From assembly GCA_045546315.1 (NCBI GenBank), contig JAZQCN010000091.1:62001-126000 (forward strand): a stretch of 64,000 nt of DNA, read 5' to 3'. This stretch comes from RGIG2041 sp045546315. GTDB taxonomy: Bacteria; Bacillota; Clostridia; UBA1381; UMGS1253. The translations under genes and the position numbers were made by a program. This document shows, piece by piece, positions 35,172 to 44,720 of this stretch (the stretch's first letter is position 1; each line of letters opens with the position of its first letter). The notes under the pieces were generated by a model that searched no databases, was not told the DNA's origin, and saw only the letters and a program-made list of their open reading frames with translations.

Positions 35172-36539
35172 TTAAAACGCTTTAAGCGCCTCTGTCACAT
35201 ACTCCAGCTGCATTGCGCGCGACGCCTTCACCAAAACGGCATCCCCCGGCAAAATCAGCTGCGGCAATGCCTCGATTGCCTGCTGTCGCGTCTTAAAGCA
35301 ATGGATATTTTCTTCTGCAACGCCGCCCTCTTTGGCACCCTTGCAAACAAACTTTGCATTGTCGCCGATGGCGATTACACAATCCACGCCCAAGCCGGCA
35401 ATTTTTTTGCCAACCTTGCCATGCGCCGCCGGCGCAAAATCGCCAAGCTCCTTCATATCGCCCAAAACAACGACCTTTCTTGCACTTTCCAAGCCACACA
35501 GCACATGCACCGCCGCCTCAATCGACGCCGGCGAAGCATTATAACAATCGTTTAAAATAATCAGCTTATCCGTACGGATAATGTTCATACGCTTATCGCT
35601 CGGGATAAACTTGCCGACACCGGCTGCCGCCTCGGCAAGCGTTAAACCAAAGTATTCGCCTACAGCAATCGCCGCCAACGCATTATAAATATTATGCTCT
35701 CCCGGCACACGCAGGTGCACGCGTGTCTTTTTATGCTTATATACTGCATCAAAGCTGATATCCTCGCTGCCCGGGCAGATGTTGATTGCATAAATATCGC
35801 ATTTGCTTTCATCTAAGCCGAAGCGAACGATTTTCCGCTCTGCAGTGACGCCCGAAAGCAGCGCATCATCGCCGTTGACAAAGAGCACGCCGTCCTCACT
35901 TAAGTAGTCAAGCACCTCTAATTTTGCCTTCAAAATGCCCTCCTGCGAGCCCAAATTTTCAATATGCGACATACCGATATTGGTAATCACCGCCGCATCC
36001 GGACGGGCAATGGATGCCAGATAGCGAATCTCGCCGAAATGGTTCATCCCCATTTCCACAACTGCCACCGTATCCTCCGGCTTTAAGCTTAAAAGCGTTT
36101 TCGGCACACCGATTTCGTTATTGTAATTTTTTTCCGTTGCCGTTAAGCTAAACTGCGTTGCCAGCACGCAGGCAATCATATCCTTTGTTGTCGTTTTGCC
36201 GACAGAGCCCGTAATTGCAACGGTTTTCGGATTGAGGCTACTTTTATAATACCGCGCAATATCGCCGTACGCCTTTTTTGTATCTGCCACGCGAATCACC
36301 GCGCTCTCCGTATCAAAGGTCAGCTCCTTGCTGATTAAAACGCCGCCGGCACCGCTTTTTAATGCGCTGTCGATAAAATCGTGCGCATCAAAGGTCTCTC
36401 CGACAAACGGTATAAACAGCGCGCCGTATGCAACATTGCGCGAATCTGTAGAGATGCCTGAAAAATTCTGTTCCATATTGCCGCTCACCAGTATACCACC
36501 GGTTGCCTCCAATACCTGCTCTACACTTAAAGACTTCAT
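35172..36539 (-). CDS. murF: UDP-MurNAc-tripeptide:D-Ala-D-Ala ligase
   Basis: Adds D-Ala-D-Ala to complete the pentapeptide precursor in the cytoplasm. 455 residues, Mur-ligase fold. The ATP loop is GSVGKTTTKDM; NYNNEIGVPKTLL, EMGMNHFGEI and NDCYNASPASI are the MurF signatures. Directly after murE with 33 bases between them. Confidence 0.97.
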   Translation of the reverse strand: MKSLSVEQVLEATGGILVSGNMEQNFSGISTDSRNVAYGALFIPFVGETFDAHDFIDSALKSGAGGVLISKELTFDTESAVIRVADTKKAYGDIARYYKSSLNPKTVAITGSVGKTTTKDMIACVLATQFSLTATEKNYNNEIGVPKTLLSLKPEDTVAVVEMGMNHFGEIRYLASIARPDAAVITNIGMSHIENLGSQEGILKAKLEVLDYLSEDGVLFVNGDDALLSGVTAERKIVRFGLDESKCDIYAINICPGSEDISFDAVYKHKKTRVHLRVPGEHNIYNALAAIAVGEYFGLTLAEAAAGVGKFIPSDKRMNIIRTDKLIILNDCYNASPASIEAAVHVLCGLESARKVVVLGDMKELGDFAPAAHGKVGKKIAGLGVDCVIAIGDNAKFVCKGAKEGGVAEENIHCFKTRQQAIEALPQLILPGDAVLVKASRAMQLEYVTEALKAF

Positions 36540-36572
36540 AAGCTGCCCTTCTTTTCAGATAGATTTGTGTCT

Positions 36573-38000
36573 TTACGCATTTAACAGCGCGTGCACAACC
36601 TCGCGCTCGTCAAAATGGATTTTACCCGTATTTAAAATCTGATAGGTTTCATGCCCCTTACCTGCAAGCACAATAATATCCTCCGCCTGCGCATGTGCAA
36701 GCGCATAAGCAATGGCATCCTTGCGGCTTGTAATGCGAACATACGGACAATCCGTTTTCAATACGCCCGGCATAATATCGTCAATAATGCGCTCCGGGTC
36801 CTCCGTTCTCGGATTATCGGAGGTGACAATGACGAAATCGGAAAGGCGCGCCGCCGTTTCACCCATCAGCGGTCGCTTCGTGCGGTCGCGGTCGCCGCCA
36901 CAGCCGAACAGCGTAATCACGCGCGCCGTTTTAAACTCATTGACCGTAGAGATAATGTTTTCCAGGCCGTCCGGCGTATGTGCATAGTCGATAATCACCG
37001 TGTACGGCGTTGCCGTCGGCACAACCTCTGCTCTTCCTTTAACGCCCTTCGCTGTCAAAAGCGCACGCACTGCTGTATCAATATCGATACCAAGCTGCAG
37101 CGCTACCCCAAGCGCCGCCAGGGAATTATACACCGAGAACTTGCCCGGAATGCCGATATGCACGCTCGTTTTTTTGCCCGCATAAATTGCATCATACAAA
37201 ACGCCCTTCGCCGAAATTTCAATTTCGGTCGCCTGCAGCGCGGAGGCACATTCAATCGAATAGCCTAAAAGCGCAGGTGCTGCTGCCGCCAGGCGCTTGC
37301 CGTAGACATCGTCTGTATTGATAACGCTCTTTTCACATACGGAAAACAGCTTTGCCTTTGCAAGATAATAATGCTCCATATCGCCGTGGAAGTCGAGATG
37401 GTCCTGCGTCAGGTTCGTAAACACACCTACCGCAAAGCGAACACCGCCCACGCGGCTTAATTCCAGCGCGTGGCTGGAAACCTCCATTACGACATGGCTG
37501 CAGCCTGCCTCCACCATATCTGCAAACATGGCGTAAAGCTCCTTCGACTCCGGTGTTGTGCGCTCTGTCGGTAAAACAGCATCGCCAATCATATTCTGAT
37601 TCGTACCGATTAAGCCAACCTTTGCGCCGGTCTGCTCTAAAATATGCTTAATCAAATAGGTGACGGTGGTTTTGCCGTTTGTCCCCGTAATGCCGATAAC
37701 CTGCATTTTTTCATCCGGGCAGCCATAATAAATCTTGGACATCTGCGCCAGCGCCATACGGCTGTCAGACACATACACAACCGGTACACAAGCCTCAACC
37801 GCATCCTGCGCCACAATGGCAGCGGCGCCGTTTTCGATTGCCTTTTGCACATAGCTGTGCCCATCCGTGGCAAAACCCTTGATACATACAAACACATCTC
37901 CCGGCTTTACTGCGCGCGAATCATAGGCAATCCCGCCTACCTCCAGCGCCGTATCGCCGCCCAAGATATTTACATTTTTCAGCAATTCGGATAATTTCAT
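36573..38000 (-). CDS. murE: UDP-MurNAc-L-Ala-D-Glu:meso-diaminopimelate ligase
   Basis: Adds the third stem-peptide residue. 475 residues from the ATG at 38000. GTG codons at 38009 and 38012 are also possible, since AAGG lies a little far (13 bases) from the ATG. The ATP loop is GTNGKTTVTYLI, with ERTTPES and SSHALELSRV. The specificity motif is DNPRTEDP; Arg in DNPR is the mark of meso-DAP rather than lysine enzymes, so the wall is probably of the DAP type. Confidence 0.96.
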   Translation of the reverse strand: MKLSELLKNVNILGGDTALEVGGIAYDSRAVKPGDVFVCIKGFATDGHSYVQKAIENGAAAIVAQDAVEACVPVVYVSDSRMALAQMSKIYYGCPDEKMQVIGITGTNGKTTVTYLIKHILEQTGAKVGLIGTNQNMIGDAVLPTERTTPESKELYAMFADMVEAGCSHVVMEVSSHALELSRVGGVRFAVGVFTNLTQDHLDFHGDMEHYYLAKAKLFSVCEKSVINTDDVYGKRLAAAAPALLGYSIECASALQATEIEISAKGVLYDAIYAGKKTSVHIGIPGKFSVYNSLAALGVALQLGIDIDTAVRALLTAKGVKGRAEVVPTATPYTVIIDYAHTPDGLENIISTVNEFKTARVITLFGCGGDRDRTKRPLMGETAARLSDFVIVTSDNPRTEDPERIIDDIMPGVLKTDCPYVRITSRKDAIAYALAHAQAEDIIVLAGKGHETYQILNTGKIHFDEREVVHALLNA

Positions 38001-38030
38001 GTCAAACACCACACCTTCTGTCGTTTTTTA

Positions 38031-40229
38031 TCAATCGCCGCCCATATAAACAAACTCTACACGAACGGTTGTTGCAGGATTTACACTCGTGCCGCCCGCC
38101 GGTGCCTGCTTTTGCACAACACAGCTGTCATCCGTTGCGCCTATAATTTCAAGATTCAAGCCCGAATCCTGCATCTGCGCACGCACATCTGCAAGCGTCT
38201 GCCCCGTGAAATCGGGCACGGTCACCTGCTGTATCTCACTGCCGGTTGTATATAAAAGCACAGTCGAGCCCTTTGCAAGGCTTGCGCCCGGCTTTGGCAG
38301 CTGCTCATCTACCGTTTCTGCATCGCCGATAATCTGATACCCGAAACCAAGCTCAGCCACAGCCTTCGCCGCTTCAGTTGTATTCAGATTACGCACCTCA
38401 GGTACAATGACCTGACTCGTGTCCTCATCAGCGTCAAAGTGCTTTTCAACGCCGAGGTACCCGAGCGTATCTTCTAAAATATTGCGCGCCACCGGCGCAG
38501 CAATCTGGCTACCTTGATACAAATCTCCGGTCGGCTCGTCAATTGCCACAAGGCAAATCAGCTCCGGATCATCTGCCGGTGCCATACCGATAAACGATGC
38601 AACATATTTTCTTTGGTTACGCGGGCGTTTCTCGGAAGTACCCGTCTTGCCGCCAATCGCGTAGCCCTTAATCTGCGCGCTCTTACCTGTACCATAGGCA
38701 ACAACGCCCTCCGTAAAGTCGCGCATAATTGCACTGGTTTCCGCCGAAACCACTTGACGAACCAGCTCCGGCTCGTAGGTTTTTACAACATTTCCCTCAC
38801 TGTCGGACAGGGATTTAACCACATACGGACGCATCAGATTGCCGCCATTAATCACAGCAGATACCGCTGTAATCAATTGCATCGGTGTAACCTGGAAGCT
38901 CTGACCGAAGGCGCTGGTTGCAAGCTCCGTTGCGTTCAGATACTGCGCCGTATAATATACACTTTCACCCTCGCCGCCAAGCTCAATGCCGGTTGGCTGG
39001 GTTAAGCCAAAGTTTGCAAAATAACGGAAAAACGCCTCTCTGCCAACGCGATTGCCCAACTCCATAAACACAGGGTTGCAGGAGTTTTGCAATCCCTCTT
39101 TAAAATTCTCATGTCCGTGACCGACAGTTTTCCAGCAGTTGATGCGCACATTGCCAATCATCATAAAGCCCGGACAGTTGAAGGTATCGTGCGGCGTCAC
39201 CACACCCTCCTCCAGCGCCATTGCTGCCGTCAAAATCTTAAATACAGAGCCAGGCTCATAGGTATCGCCGACGGCTTTGTTTCTCCACTGAAGCGCAAGC
39301 GCATCACTGCGCATTTTGCTTCTTTTCTCCTCGTCCGTTTCTGCCTCGATTTCAGCCTTTTTCTCCTCGGACACCAGCGTGAACGGCGCATTCAAATCAT
39401 AGTCCGGCTTTGTAACCATCGCATAGATTTCACCGGTTTTCGGCGCCATAACAATTGCAAATGCACCCTGCGCCGGCTTATTTTCCTCTACAGCCTGCTG
39501 CAGATGCTTTTCAGCAAAATGCTGGATGGTTTCATCAATCGTCAAGGTAACATTCAGGCCGTCCTGCGATTCGTATTTTTGCTCATACTGGAACGGCATA
39601 TCGGAGCCGGCTGCATTTTTCACGGAAATCACTCTGCCCGCAACGCCGGAAAGCTCGTCATTCATCGCTGCTTCAATGCCGTACAAGCCCTGATTGTCAG
39701 TGCCCGTAAAGCCGATGAGATGCGAAGCAAAATTGCCGAACGGGTAATAGCGCTTTGTATCCTCCTCTAAGTACACGCCGCTGAAATACTCCTTTGTATC
39801 CTCGGCAGTCTTCAGCGCACGAATTTGATCTGTTTTTGTTTTTTCAACCTTGCGCGCAACCGTAACATAGGAAAGATTTTTCGTTACCATTGCATACACA
39901 TCGTCATACTCCAGCTCTAAAATATCCGCCAAATGGTGGGCAACAATCTCCTCACCCTCGTTTTTCTTAATCTCTACCGGCGAAACACTCACAAGCTCTA
40001 CGGATGCACTGACCGCAAGCTCCTTACCGTTTCGATCGTAAATTGTGCCGCGCTTAGAGGTGATAGCGCGGTCACGCGTCTGCTGCAGCATGGCTTCCTT
40101 GCGCATTTCCTCGCCGCGAATCAACTGCCAATAGCCTATACGAACGCCAAGAACGCCCAATAGCAAAACCACTACGAGCGTACAGGCGAATATTCTGTTT
40201 TTGATTCCCATATTCGTCCGATTTTTCAT
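38031..40229 (-). CDS. Class B penicillin-binding protein with two PASTA domains (FtsI/PbpB/SpoVD type)
   Basis: A transpeptidase that cross-links septal wall. 732 residues from the ATG at 40229. A membrane helix at about 10-35 is followed by the dimerisation domain (TSKRGTIYDRNG) and the transpeptidase domain, with SVFK in EPGSVFKILTA, SCN in LQNSCNP and KTGT in IGGKTGTSEK. Two C-terminal PASTA domains (about 595-660 and 663-729) follow, as in PbpB and SpoVD. Only one such gene is present here, where Bacillus has two, so it cannot be told whether the division or the sporulation role applies. GGAGG is 12 bases upstream of the start. A hairpin lies just before the gene. Confidence 0.93.
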   Translation of the reverse strand: MKNRTNMGIKNRIFACTLVVVLLLGVLGVRIGYWQLIRGEEMRKEAMLQQTRDRAITSKRGTIYDRNGKELAVSASVELVSVSPVEIKKNEGEEIVAHHLADILELEYDDVYAMVTKNLSYVTVARKVEKTKTDQIRALKTAEDTKEYFSGVYLEEDTKRYYPFGNFASHLIGFTGTDNQGLYGIEAAMNDELSGVAGRVISVKNAAGSDMPFQYEQKYESQDGLNVTLTIDETIQHFAEKHLQQAVEENKPAQGAFAIVMAPKTGEIYAMVTKPDYDLNAPFTLVSEEKKAEIEAETDEEKRSKMRSDALALQWRNKAVGDTYEPGSVFKILTAAMALEEGVVTPHDTFNCPGFMMIGNVRINCWKTVGHGHENFKEGLQNSCNPVFMELGNRVGREAFFRYFANFGLTQPTGIELGGEGESVYYTAQYLNATELATSAFGQSFQVTPMQLITAVSAVINGGNLMRPYVVKSLSDSEGNVVKTYEPELVRQVVSAETSAIMRDFTEGVVAYGTGKSAQIKGYAIGGKTGTSEKRPRNQRKYVASFIGMAPADDPELICLVAIDEPTGDLYQGSQIAAPVARNILEDTLGYLGVEKHFDADEDTSQVIVPEVRNLNTTEAAKAVAELGFGYQIIGDAETVDEQLPKPGASLAKGSTVLLYTTGSEIQQVTVPDFTGQTLADVRAQMQDSGLNLEIIGATDDSCVVQKQAPAGGTSVNPATTVRVEFVYMGGD

Positions 40230-40269
40230 CGACCCAAAGCGCCTCCGAACGCAATTTGCATTTATAGAC

Positions 40270-40317
40270 AAAAAAAGGTTAAGAGGAAGTTTGTTACATC
40301 CAAATCGCCCTTAACCT
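40270..40317 (-). terminator. Terminator or attenuator inside the dcw cluster
   Basis: Minus-strand AGGTTAAG (40317-40310) pairs with CTTAACCT (40283-40276), extended by GG/CC over a one-base bulge, and is followed by a run of seven T. It sits between ftsL and the PBP gene. A weaker TAAAAGC/GCTTTTA hairpin lies at 40335-40356. Confidence 0.7.
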
Positions 40318-40374
40318 GTTCATCCGATTCTTTTTAAAAGCCTCAAGATGCTTTTACCATTATCATATATAAGC

Positions 40375-40857
40375 TTATCGAATACCGAATATGCCAAACA
40401 CTGCATTCATGCCGGCATAAAGCTCTTCTCCAACTTGCTTGTCCGCTGTCTTCTCTACATAGTCCCCCTGACGAACATTGATGTAAATAATCTGATGCTT
40501 TTGCGGCTTGCTCATGCCGTATTTCGTTGTGGCATTTGCTTCAATCGTTGCCAAATCAACCGCCTGCTCCGACGCTACAATCGCCTGCTTTGTTGCAGTT
40601 TCTGCATCCTCGAGCTGGCTTTGCAGTGCATTGACCCGGTTGCTCTTTTCGTAGAGGCGAACCTCTCGTGTAACCAAACAAAATGCAATGGAGAAAATAA
40701 CAGCAATATAAACGAGCGCTACAAGCAAATTCGATTTCTTTTTTGCTTTCGCGCGCTTCGCGGAAACGACATCCGCCTTTTTGCGCAAAGAAGTATGCGA
40801 CGGCTGATACTGCGGTCTATATGCCGGATTCAGTGCCAAATTGCCACTTGTTCTCAC
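40375..40857 (-). CDS. ftsL: FtsL-like cell division protein
   Basis: 160 residues from a GTG at 40857 (AAGGGGG upstream); the longer frame to 41058 overlaps rsmH and is not used. A Lys-rich cytoplasmic part (AKRAKAKKK), one membrane helix (about 60-80), then a heptad-like helical segment NRVNALQSQLEDAETATKQA typical of FtsL/DivIC coiled coils. The position between rsmH and the PBP gene is diagnostic, since sequence conservation in this family is low. Confidence 0.82.
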   Translation of the reverse strand: MRTSGNLALNPAYRPQYQPSHTSLRKKADVVSAKRAKAKKKSNLLVALVYIAVIFSIAFCLVTREVRLYEKSNRVNALQSQLEDAETATKQAIVASEQAVDLATIEANATTKYGMSKPQKHQIIYINVRQGDYVEKTADKQVGEELYAGMNAVFGIFGIR

Positions 40858-40885
40858 GTGTTTTCCCCCTTCGTTTTTGTCCTCT

Positions 40886-41818
40886 CTACAAAACCTCAGC
40901 AATGCGCAGCTTCGCGCTCTTCGAGCGGGAGTTTTGCTCCAGCTCCTGCTGCGTTGCTGCAATCGGTTTTCTCGTAATAATTTTGATTTTCGGTTTCCCG
41001 CCGCAAACGCAGACCGGAAACTCGCGCGGACACGTACACCCCTGTGCCAGCGCGGCAAATGCTTCTTTAATGATTCTGTCCTCTAAAGAATGGAAGGTGA
41101 TGATGCAAAGTCTGCCGCCCGGTGCAAGCACATCGGTAAAATCCTTTACGGCATCCTTTAAAATCTCCAACTCACCGTTGACCTCGATGCGAATCGCCTG
41201 AAATGTGCGTTTCGCCGGGTGTCCGCCCTCCTGCCTAGCCCCGGCAGGAATCGCTTCCTTTATGATGCTGACAAGCTCACCGGTTGTACGGACCGGTGTC
41301 ATTGCCCGTCGCTTTGCAATAAACGCAGCTATGCGTTTTGCCCAATTTTCTTCGCCGTAGGTACGGATGATTCTCGCGAGCTCCTCTTCGCTGTATCCGT
41401 TTACGACATCGTATGCGCTTTTTGCCGCCGTGCGGTCCATGCGCATATCCAGCGGTGCATCGTGCATATAACTAAACCCGCGCTCCGGCGCATCTAACTG
41501 ATGCGAGGAAACGCCCAAATCCAAAAGTGCACCGTTGATTTTTTCAATCTGCAGGCTTGACAGCACCTGCTTTATATTCGAAAAGTTGTTTTTAACAATT
41601 GTCACACGCTCTGCAAACGGCTTTAATCTTTCACTCGCCGCCGCAATTGCATTTTCGTCGCGGTCGATACCAATCAGCCTGCCGCCCTCAAGCCGCGCCG
41701 CAATCGCACTGCTGTGCCCGGCGCCGCCGAGCGTACCGTCGACATAGATGCCGTTCGGTTGAATGCAAAGCCCTTCTATGCATTCCTCAAACAACACGGG
41801 GATATGATGAAAATCCAA
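40886..41818 (-). CDS. rsmH: 16S rRNA (cytosine-1402-N4)-methyltransferase
   Basis: 310 residues. HIPVLFEECIEGL at the N-terminus, the SAM loop DGTLGGAGHS, DLGVSSHQLD, and the C-terminal RLCIITFHSLEDRIIK are RsmH/MraW signatures. The start is TTG at 41818, six bases after GGTGA. Second gene of the dcw operon, 16 bases after mraZ. Confidence 0.96.
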   Translation of the reverse strand: MDFHHIPVLFEECIEGLCIQPNGIYVDGTLGGAGHSSAIAARLEGGRLIGIDRDENAIAAASERLKPFAERVTIVKNNFSNIKQVLSSLQIEKINGALLDLGVSSHQLDAPERGFSYMHDAPLDMRMDRTAAKSAYDVVNGYSEEELARIIRTYGEENWAKRIAAFIAKRRAMTPVRTTGELVSIIKEAIPAGARQEGGHPAKRTFQAIRIEVNGELEILKDAVKDFTDVLAPGGRLCIITFHSLEDRIIKEAFAALAQGCTCPREFPVCVCGGKPKIKIITRKPIAATQQELEQNSRSKSAKLRIAEVL

Positions 41819-41834
41819 ATTCGCTCACCGCCTG

Positions 41835-42275
41835 TTAGAATTGCATACCGAGAGAATCCATACTCTCCAGAACCATTTCCTCGCTGATTTGCTCTGCCTG
41901 GTAGGTCTCCCAGGTTGCAGCATCCCAAATTTCCATGCGGTTACGCGCACCGATAATCGTTACATCCTTTACAAGGCCCGCCATTTCGCGCAGATTCTGC
42001 GGAATATTGATTCTGCCGAGCTTGTCCACATCGCACTCGTGTACATTGGCGGTAAAATATCTTAAAACATCACGCGCCATTCTGTTGGTTGTGCTTGGGA
42101 GCTCAGAAAGCTTATCGAAAAACTTTGTCCACTCTTCCTTAGAATACACAAACAGACACCCGTCCAAGCCGCGTGTCACATAAAAGCTCTCGCCCTCTTC
42201 TCCTGTACGGAATTTTGCGGGCATGCTCACTCTGCCTTTCGCATCGACAGTGTGGTTATATGTACCTATGAACAA
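41835..42275 (-). CDS. mraZ: Transcriptional regulator MraZ
   Basis: 146 residues from TTG at 42275, where the conserved FIGTYNHTVDAKGRVSMPAKFR begins; the frame upstream of it is leader. Two AbrB-like swapped-hairpin halves are seen, the second at CDVDKLGRINIPQNLR. MraZ proteins form ring oligomers and repress the dcw promoter. It is the first gene after that promoter, so autoregulation is expected. Confidence 0.95.
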   Translation of the reverse strand: MFIGTYNHTVDAKGRVSMPAKFRTGEEGESFYVTRGLDGCLFVYSKEEWTKFFDKLSELPSTTNRMARDVLRYFTANVHECDVDKLGRINIPQNLREMAGLVKDVTIIGARNRMEIWDAATWETYQAEQISEEMVLESMDSLGMQF

Positions 42276-42380
42276 AGTTTTCACCACTTTTCCGGGGTCA
42301 TCAACGGGTTTTTGGAAACTTTTGCGCCAAAAATTTCCCACCGTTATACATTTGATACCACTTTATCCCCCTGTAATGAA

Positions 42381-42409
42381 ATTTTACACGAATATTACAG
42401 TTTTTTCAA
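42381..42409 (-). promoter_or_regulatory. Main dcw promoter
   Basis: Minus-strand TTGAAA (42409-42404), a 17-bp spacer and TAAAAT (42386-42381). The leader to mraZ is about 100 bases. Confidence 0.75.
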
Positions 42410-42502
42410 GAGTTTTTTAAAGTTCAGAGGCATTTTTGTAAGAATTTCGTCGTTTTGCACTAATTCAAATACAGATTTTGTGCAATGTGCCAAAAACACG
42501 CA

Positions 42503-42534
42503 AAAAGCACCCACAATATTTTGTGGGTGCTTTT
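42503..42534 (-). terminator. Terminator of the yicC-thiN operon
   Basis: Fourteen-bp perfect arms (42503-42516 and 42521-42534), core GCACCCACAA, followed on the minus strand by TTTTT. Directly after thiN. Confidence 0.92.
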
Positions 42535-42545
42535 AAGCTGCACTA

Positions 42546-43157
42546 CTATTGACAAATATGCACTACTAAATATTTCGCATTCTCCGCCCGAATCTCGGCA
42601 ACATCGCCGGTAAAAACATTGCTGATGCCCGTCAACGGAAGCGGTTGCCGGTTTAGCGGATACTCTAACCCGGCCGTGGTATAGCTGCCGCCCTGCGCAA
42701 GCGGAATCACCGAAAGCAAATCGCCAGGCTTTCCGCAAACGCACACACTGTCCTCCGAATACCACAGCTGCGTGTCCCCATCAACAATGGTTGCGCGCGC
42801 GCCGCGGTGCGCCGCATAGGCAAGCAGGTGTACATTGCCGAGCGCATGGTCGATTCTGCCGCCCAACGCGCCGAGCAAAGTAATGTCTGTATGCCCAAGC
42901 TCCAACGCGTGCATCAGCGCAATTTCGCTGTCGGTGTAATCCTTGCGCACCGGAAACACCTGCACCTGCTCTGCGCTGACCTTTTCCCGGTCAAAGGAAT
43001 CAAAATCACCGAGCACGGCGTCCGCGCGCAAGCCCAGCGCCTGCACATAGGCATAGCCGCTGTCCGCGCATATGGTATACGCCTCTTTATCCACTCTTGC
43101 CGCGGTGCGCGCGATATCTTCTATCACACCGCCGCAAACGATATTACATTTTTTCAC
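42546..43157 (-). CDS. thiN: Thiamine pyrophosphokinase
   Basis: Makes thiamine diphosphate from thiamine and ATP. 203 residues from a GTG at 43157 overlapping the rpe stop by four bases (GTGA). Motifs: GDFDSFD, RKDYTDSEIALMHA and GALGGRIDHALGN. Last gene of the conserved rsgA-rpe-thiN tail. Confidence 0.94.
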   Translation of the reverse strand: MKKCNIVCGGVIEDIARTAARVDKEAYTICADSGYAYVQALGLRADAVLGDFDSFDREKVSAEQVQVFPVRKDYTDSEIALMHALELGHTDITLLGALGGRIDHALGNVHLLAYAAHRGARATIVDGDTQLWYSEDSVCVCGKPGDLLSVIPLAQGGSYTTAGLEYPLNRQPLPLTGISNVFTGDVAEIRAENAKYLVVHICQ

Positions 43158-43801
43158 TGGTTCGCCTTCTCTACAAACAGTTTCGTTGTCGCCTCAATAT
43201 CGCCCTTACCGAAAACAGCGCTGCCGGCAACAACTGTGTTTGCACCGTTTTCCACAACGCGCAAAATATTGTCTAAGTTAATGCCGCCATCGACGGAAAT
43301 ATCCATCCCCTCCGGTGCAACCGCTGCAATCTTTCTGAGCTTCTCCTCCGCGCTCGGCATATACTTCTGCCCGCCAAAGCCCGGCTCGACACTCATAACC
43401 AAAACCATATCCAGCTTGTCCAGATACGGGAAAACCGCCTCTGCAGGTGTTCCCGGTTTAATCGAAACGCCCGCCTTTACGCCAAGCGATTTAATTTTGT
43501 CGATACACGCATCCAGATCCTCGGTTGCTTCAATATGTACGGTGATGATATCTGCGCCTGCCTTTGCAAACGCCTCCACATAGCGTTCCGGCGCCTGAAT
43601 CATTAAATGCACATCAAATACCGCATCTGTTACCGGACGCAGGCTCGCAATCACACACGGACCAATAGACATATTCGGCACGAATGCGCCATCCATAACA
43701 TCAATATGCATATACTGTGCGCCGCCGCGTACCGCTGCAAGCACATCCTCTCCCAGTTTTGAAAAATCCGCCGCTAAAATAGACGGTGCAATCTTTACCA
43801 T
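43154..43801 (-). CDS. rpe: Ribulose-phosphate 3-epimerase
   Basis: Interconverts ribulose 5-phosphate and xylulose 5-phosphate. 215 residues, TIM barrel: SILAADFSKLGED, HIDVMDGAFVPN, DVHLMIQAPER, MSVEPGFGGQKYMP and DGGINLDN contain the expected catalytic Asp and His positions. Confidence 0.97.
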   Translation of the reverse strand: MVKIAPSILAADFSKLGEDVLAAVRGGAQYMHIDVMDGAFVPNMSIGPCVIASLRPVTDAVFDVHLMIQAPERYVEAFAKAGADIITVHIEATEDLDACIDKIKSLGVKAGVSIKPGTPAEAVFPYLDKLDMVLVMSVEPGFGGQKYMPSAEEKLRKIAAVAPEGMDISVDGGINLDNILRVVENGANTVVAGSAVFGKGDIEATTKLFVEKANQ

Positions 43802-43838
43802 ACTATCCCCTCTGTTTCTTCATATATTATATATAATT

Positions 43839-44705
43839 TTATTTTTGCCAATCCTTTACGAGCTTACGCTCTGCATACAAATCACAATAGCTTTTATAGC
43901 GACTCTCGGAAATCCTGCCTTCAGCCAGGGCCGCTTTGACCGCGCAGTCCGGCTCCTGCACATGCGCACAGCCGCGAAAACGACAGCCGCCCAGATACGG
44001 CGCAAACTCACGAAAATACATCGCAAGCTCATCGGCAGGGATTGCAGGCGCTTCAAAGCTGGAAAAGCCGGGCGTATCGAAAACATAACCGCCGTCCGCA
44101 AGCCCTAATAGCTCCACATGGCGCGTTGTATGTCTGCCGCGTTTGATTTTCTCGCTGATTGCACCGGTTTCCATTTCACCGCTGATACCGAGTGCATTTA
44201 AAAGGCTCGATTTGCCAACACCGGAGTTGCCGGCAAACGCACTTGTTTTATCTTTAAGCTTCTCTTTTAAAAGTGCAATACCCTCTCCGGTTTGAACACT
44301 GGTTAAAATCACATCGTAGCCCGCAGCCGCATAAATGTCCGCCGCTGAGGTATCCTGCGTTAAATCCGTTTTGTTAAAGCACAAAACCGTTTCAATTTGG
44401 GCATACTCGCCCAGAAGCAGGAAGCAATCCACCAAAAACAGATTCGGTGCCGGATCGGTGAGTGCAACTGTTACCACCAGCTGGTCAATATTTGAAACCG
44501 CCGGACGAATCAGCTGATTTTTGCGCAGGTAAATTTCTTCAATGCTCCCCTTGCCGTTTTTCTCAGCAATGCGCACGCGGTCGCCGACCATCGGCGTTTG
44601 TCCTTCCTTTCGAAACACGCCGCGCGCCTTACACTCTACCGTGCCTGTCTCCGTTTGCACATAGTAAAAGCCACCTATTCCTTTTGTGATTATGCCGTCT
44701 GCCAT
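43839..44705 (-). CDS. rsgA: Ribosome small-subunit GTPase RsgA
   Basis: A circularly permuted GTPase that checks 30S maturation. 288 residues: an N-terminal OB fold, then the permuted motifs NKTDL (G4), GNSGVGKSSLLNAL (G1) and DTPGF (G3), and a C-terminal zinc site C-x5-C-x1-H-x5-C (CRFRGCAHVQEPDC). Close behind prkC in the conserved order. Confidence 0.96.
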   Translation of the reverse strand: MADGIITKGIGGFYYVQTETGTVECKARGVFRKEGQTPMVGDRVRIAEKNGKGSIEEIYLRKNQLIRPAVSNIDQLVVTVALTDPAPNLFLVDCFLLLGEYAQIETVLCFNKTDLTQDTSAADIYAAAGYDVILTSVQTGEGIALLKEKLKDKTSAFAGNSGVGKSSLLNALGISGEMETGAISEKIKRGRHTTRHVELLGLADGGYVFDTPGFSSFEAPAIPADELAMYFREFAPYLGGCRFRGCAHVQEPDCAVKAALAEGRISESRYKSYCDLYAERKLVKDWQK

Positions 44706-44720
44706 AAAATTCCCTCTGAA

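Noticed and set aside
42280..42370. Repeated MraZ-binding boxes before mraZ
   Set aside because: One TGGGA is present on the minus strand, but I could not find the regularly spaced set known from other bacteria, so no operator is called.
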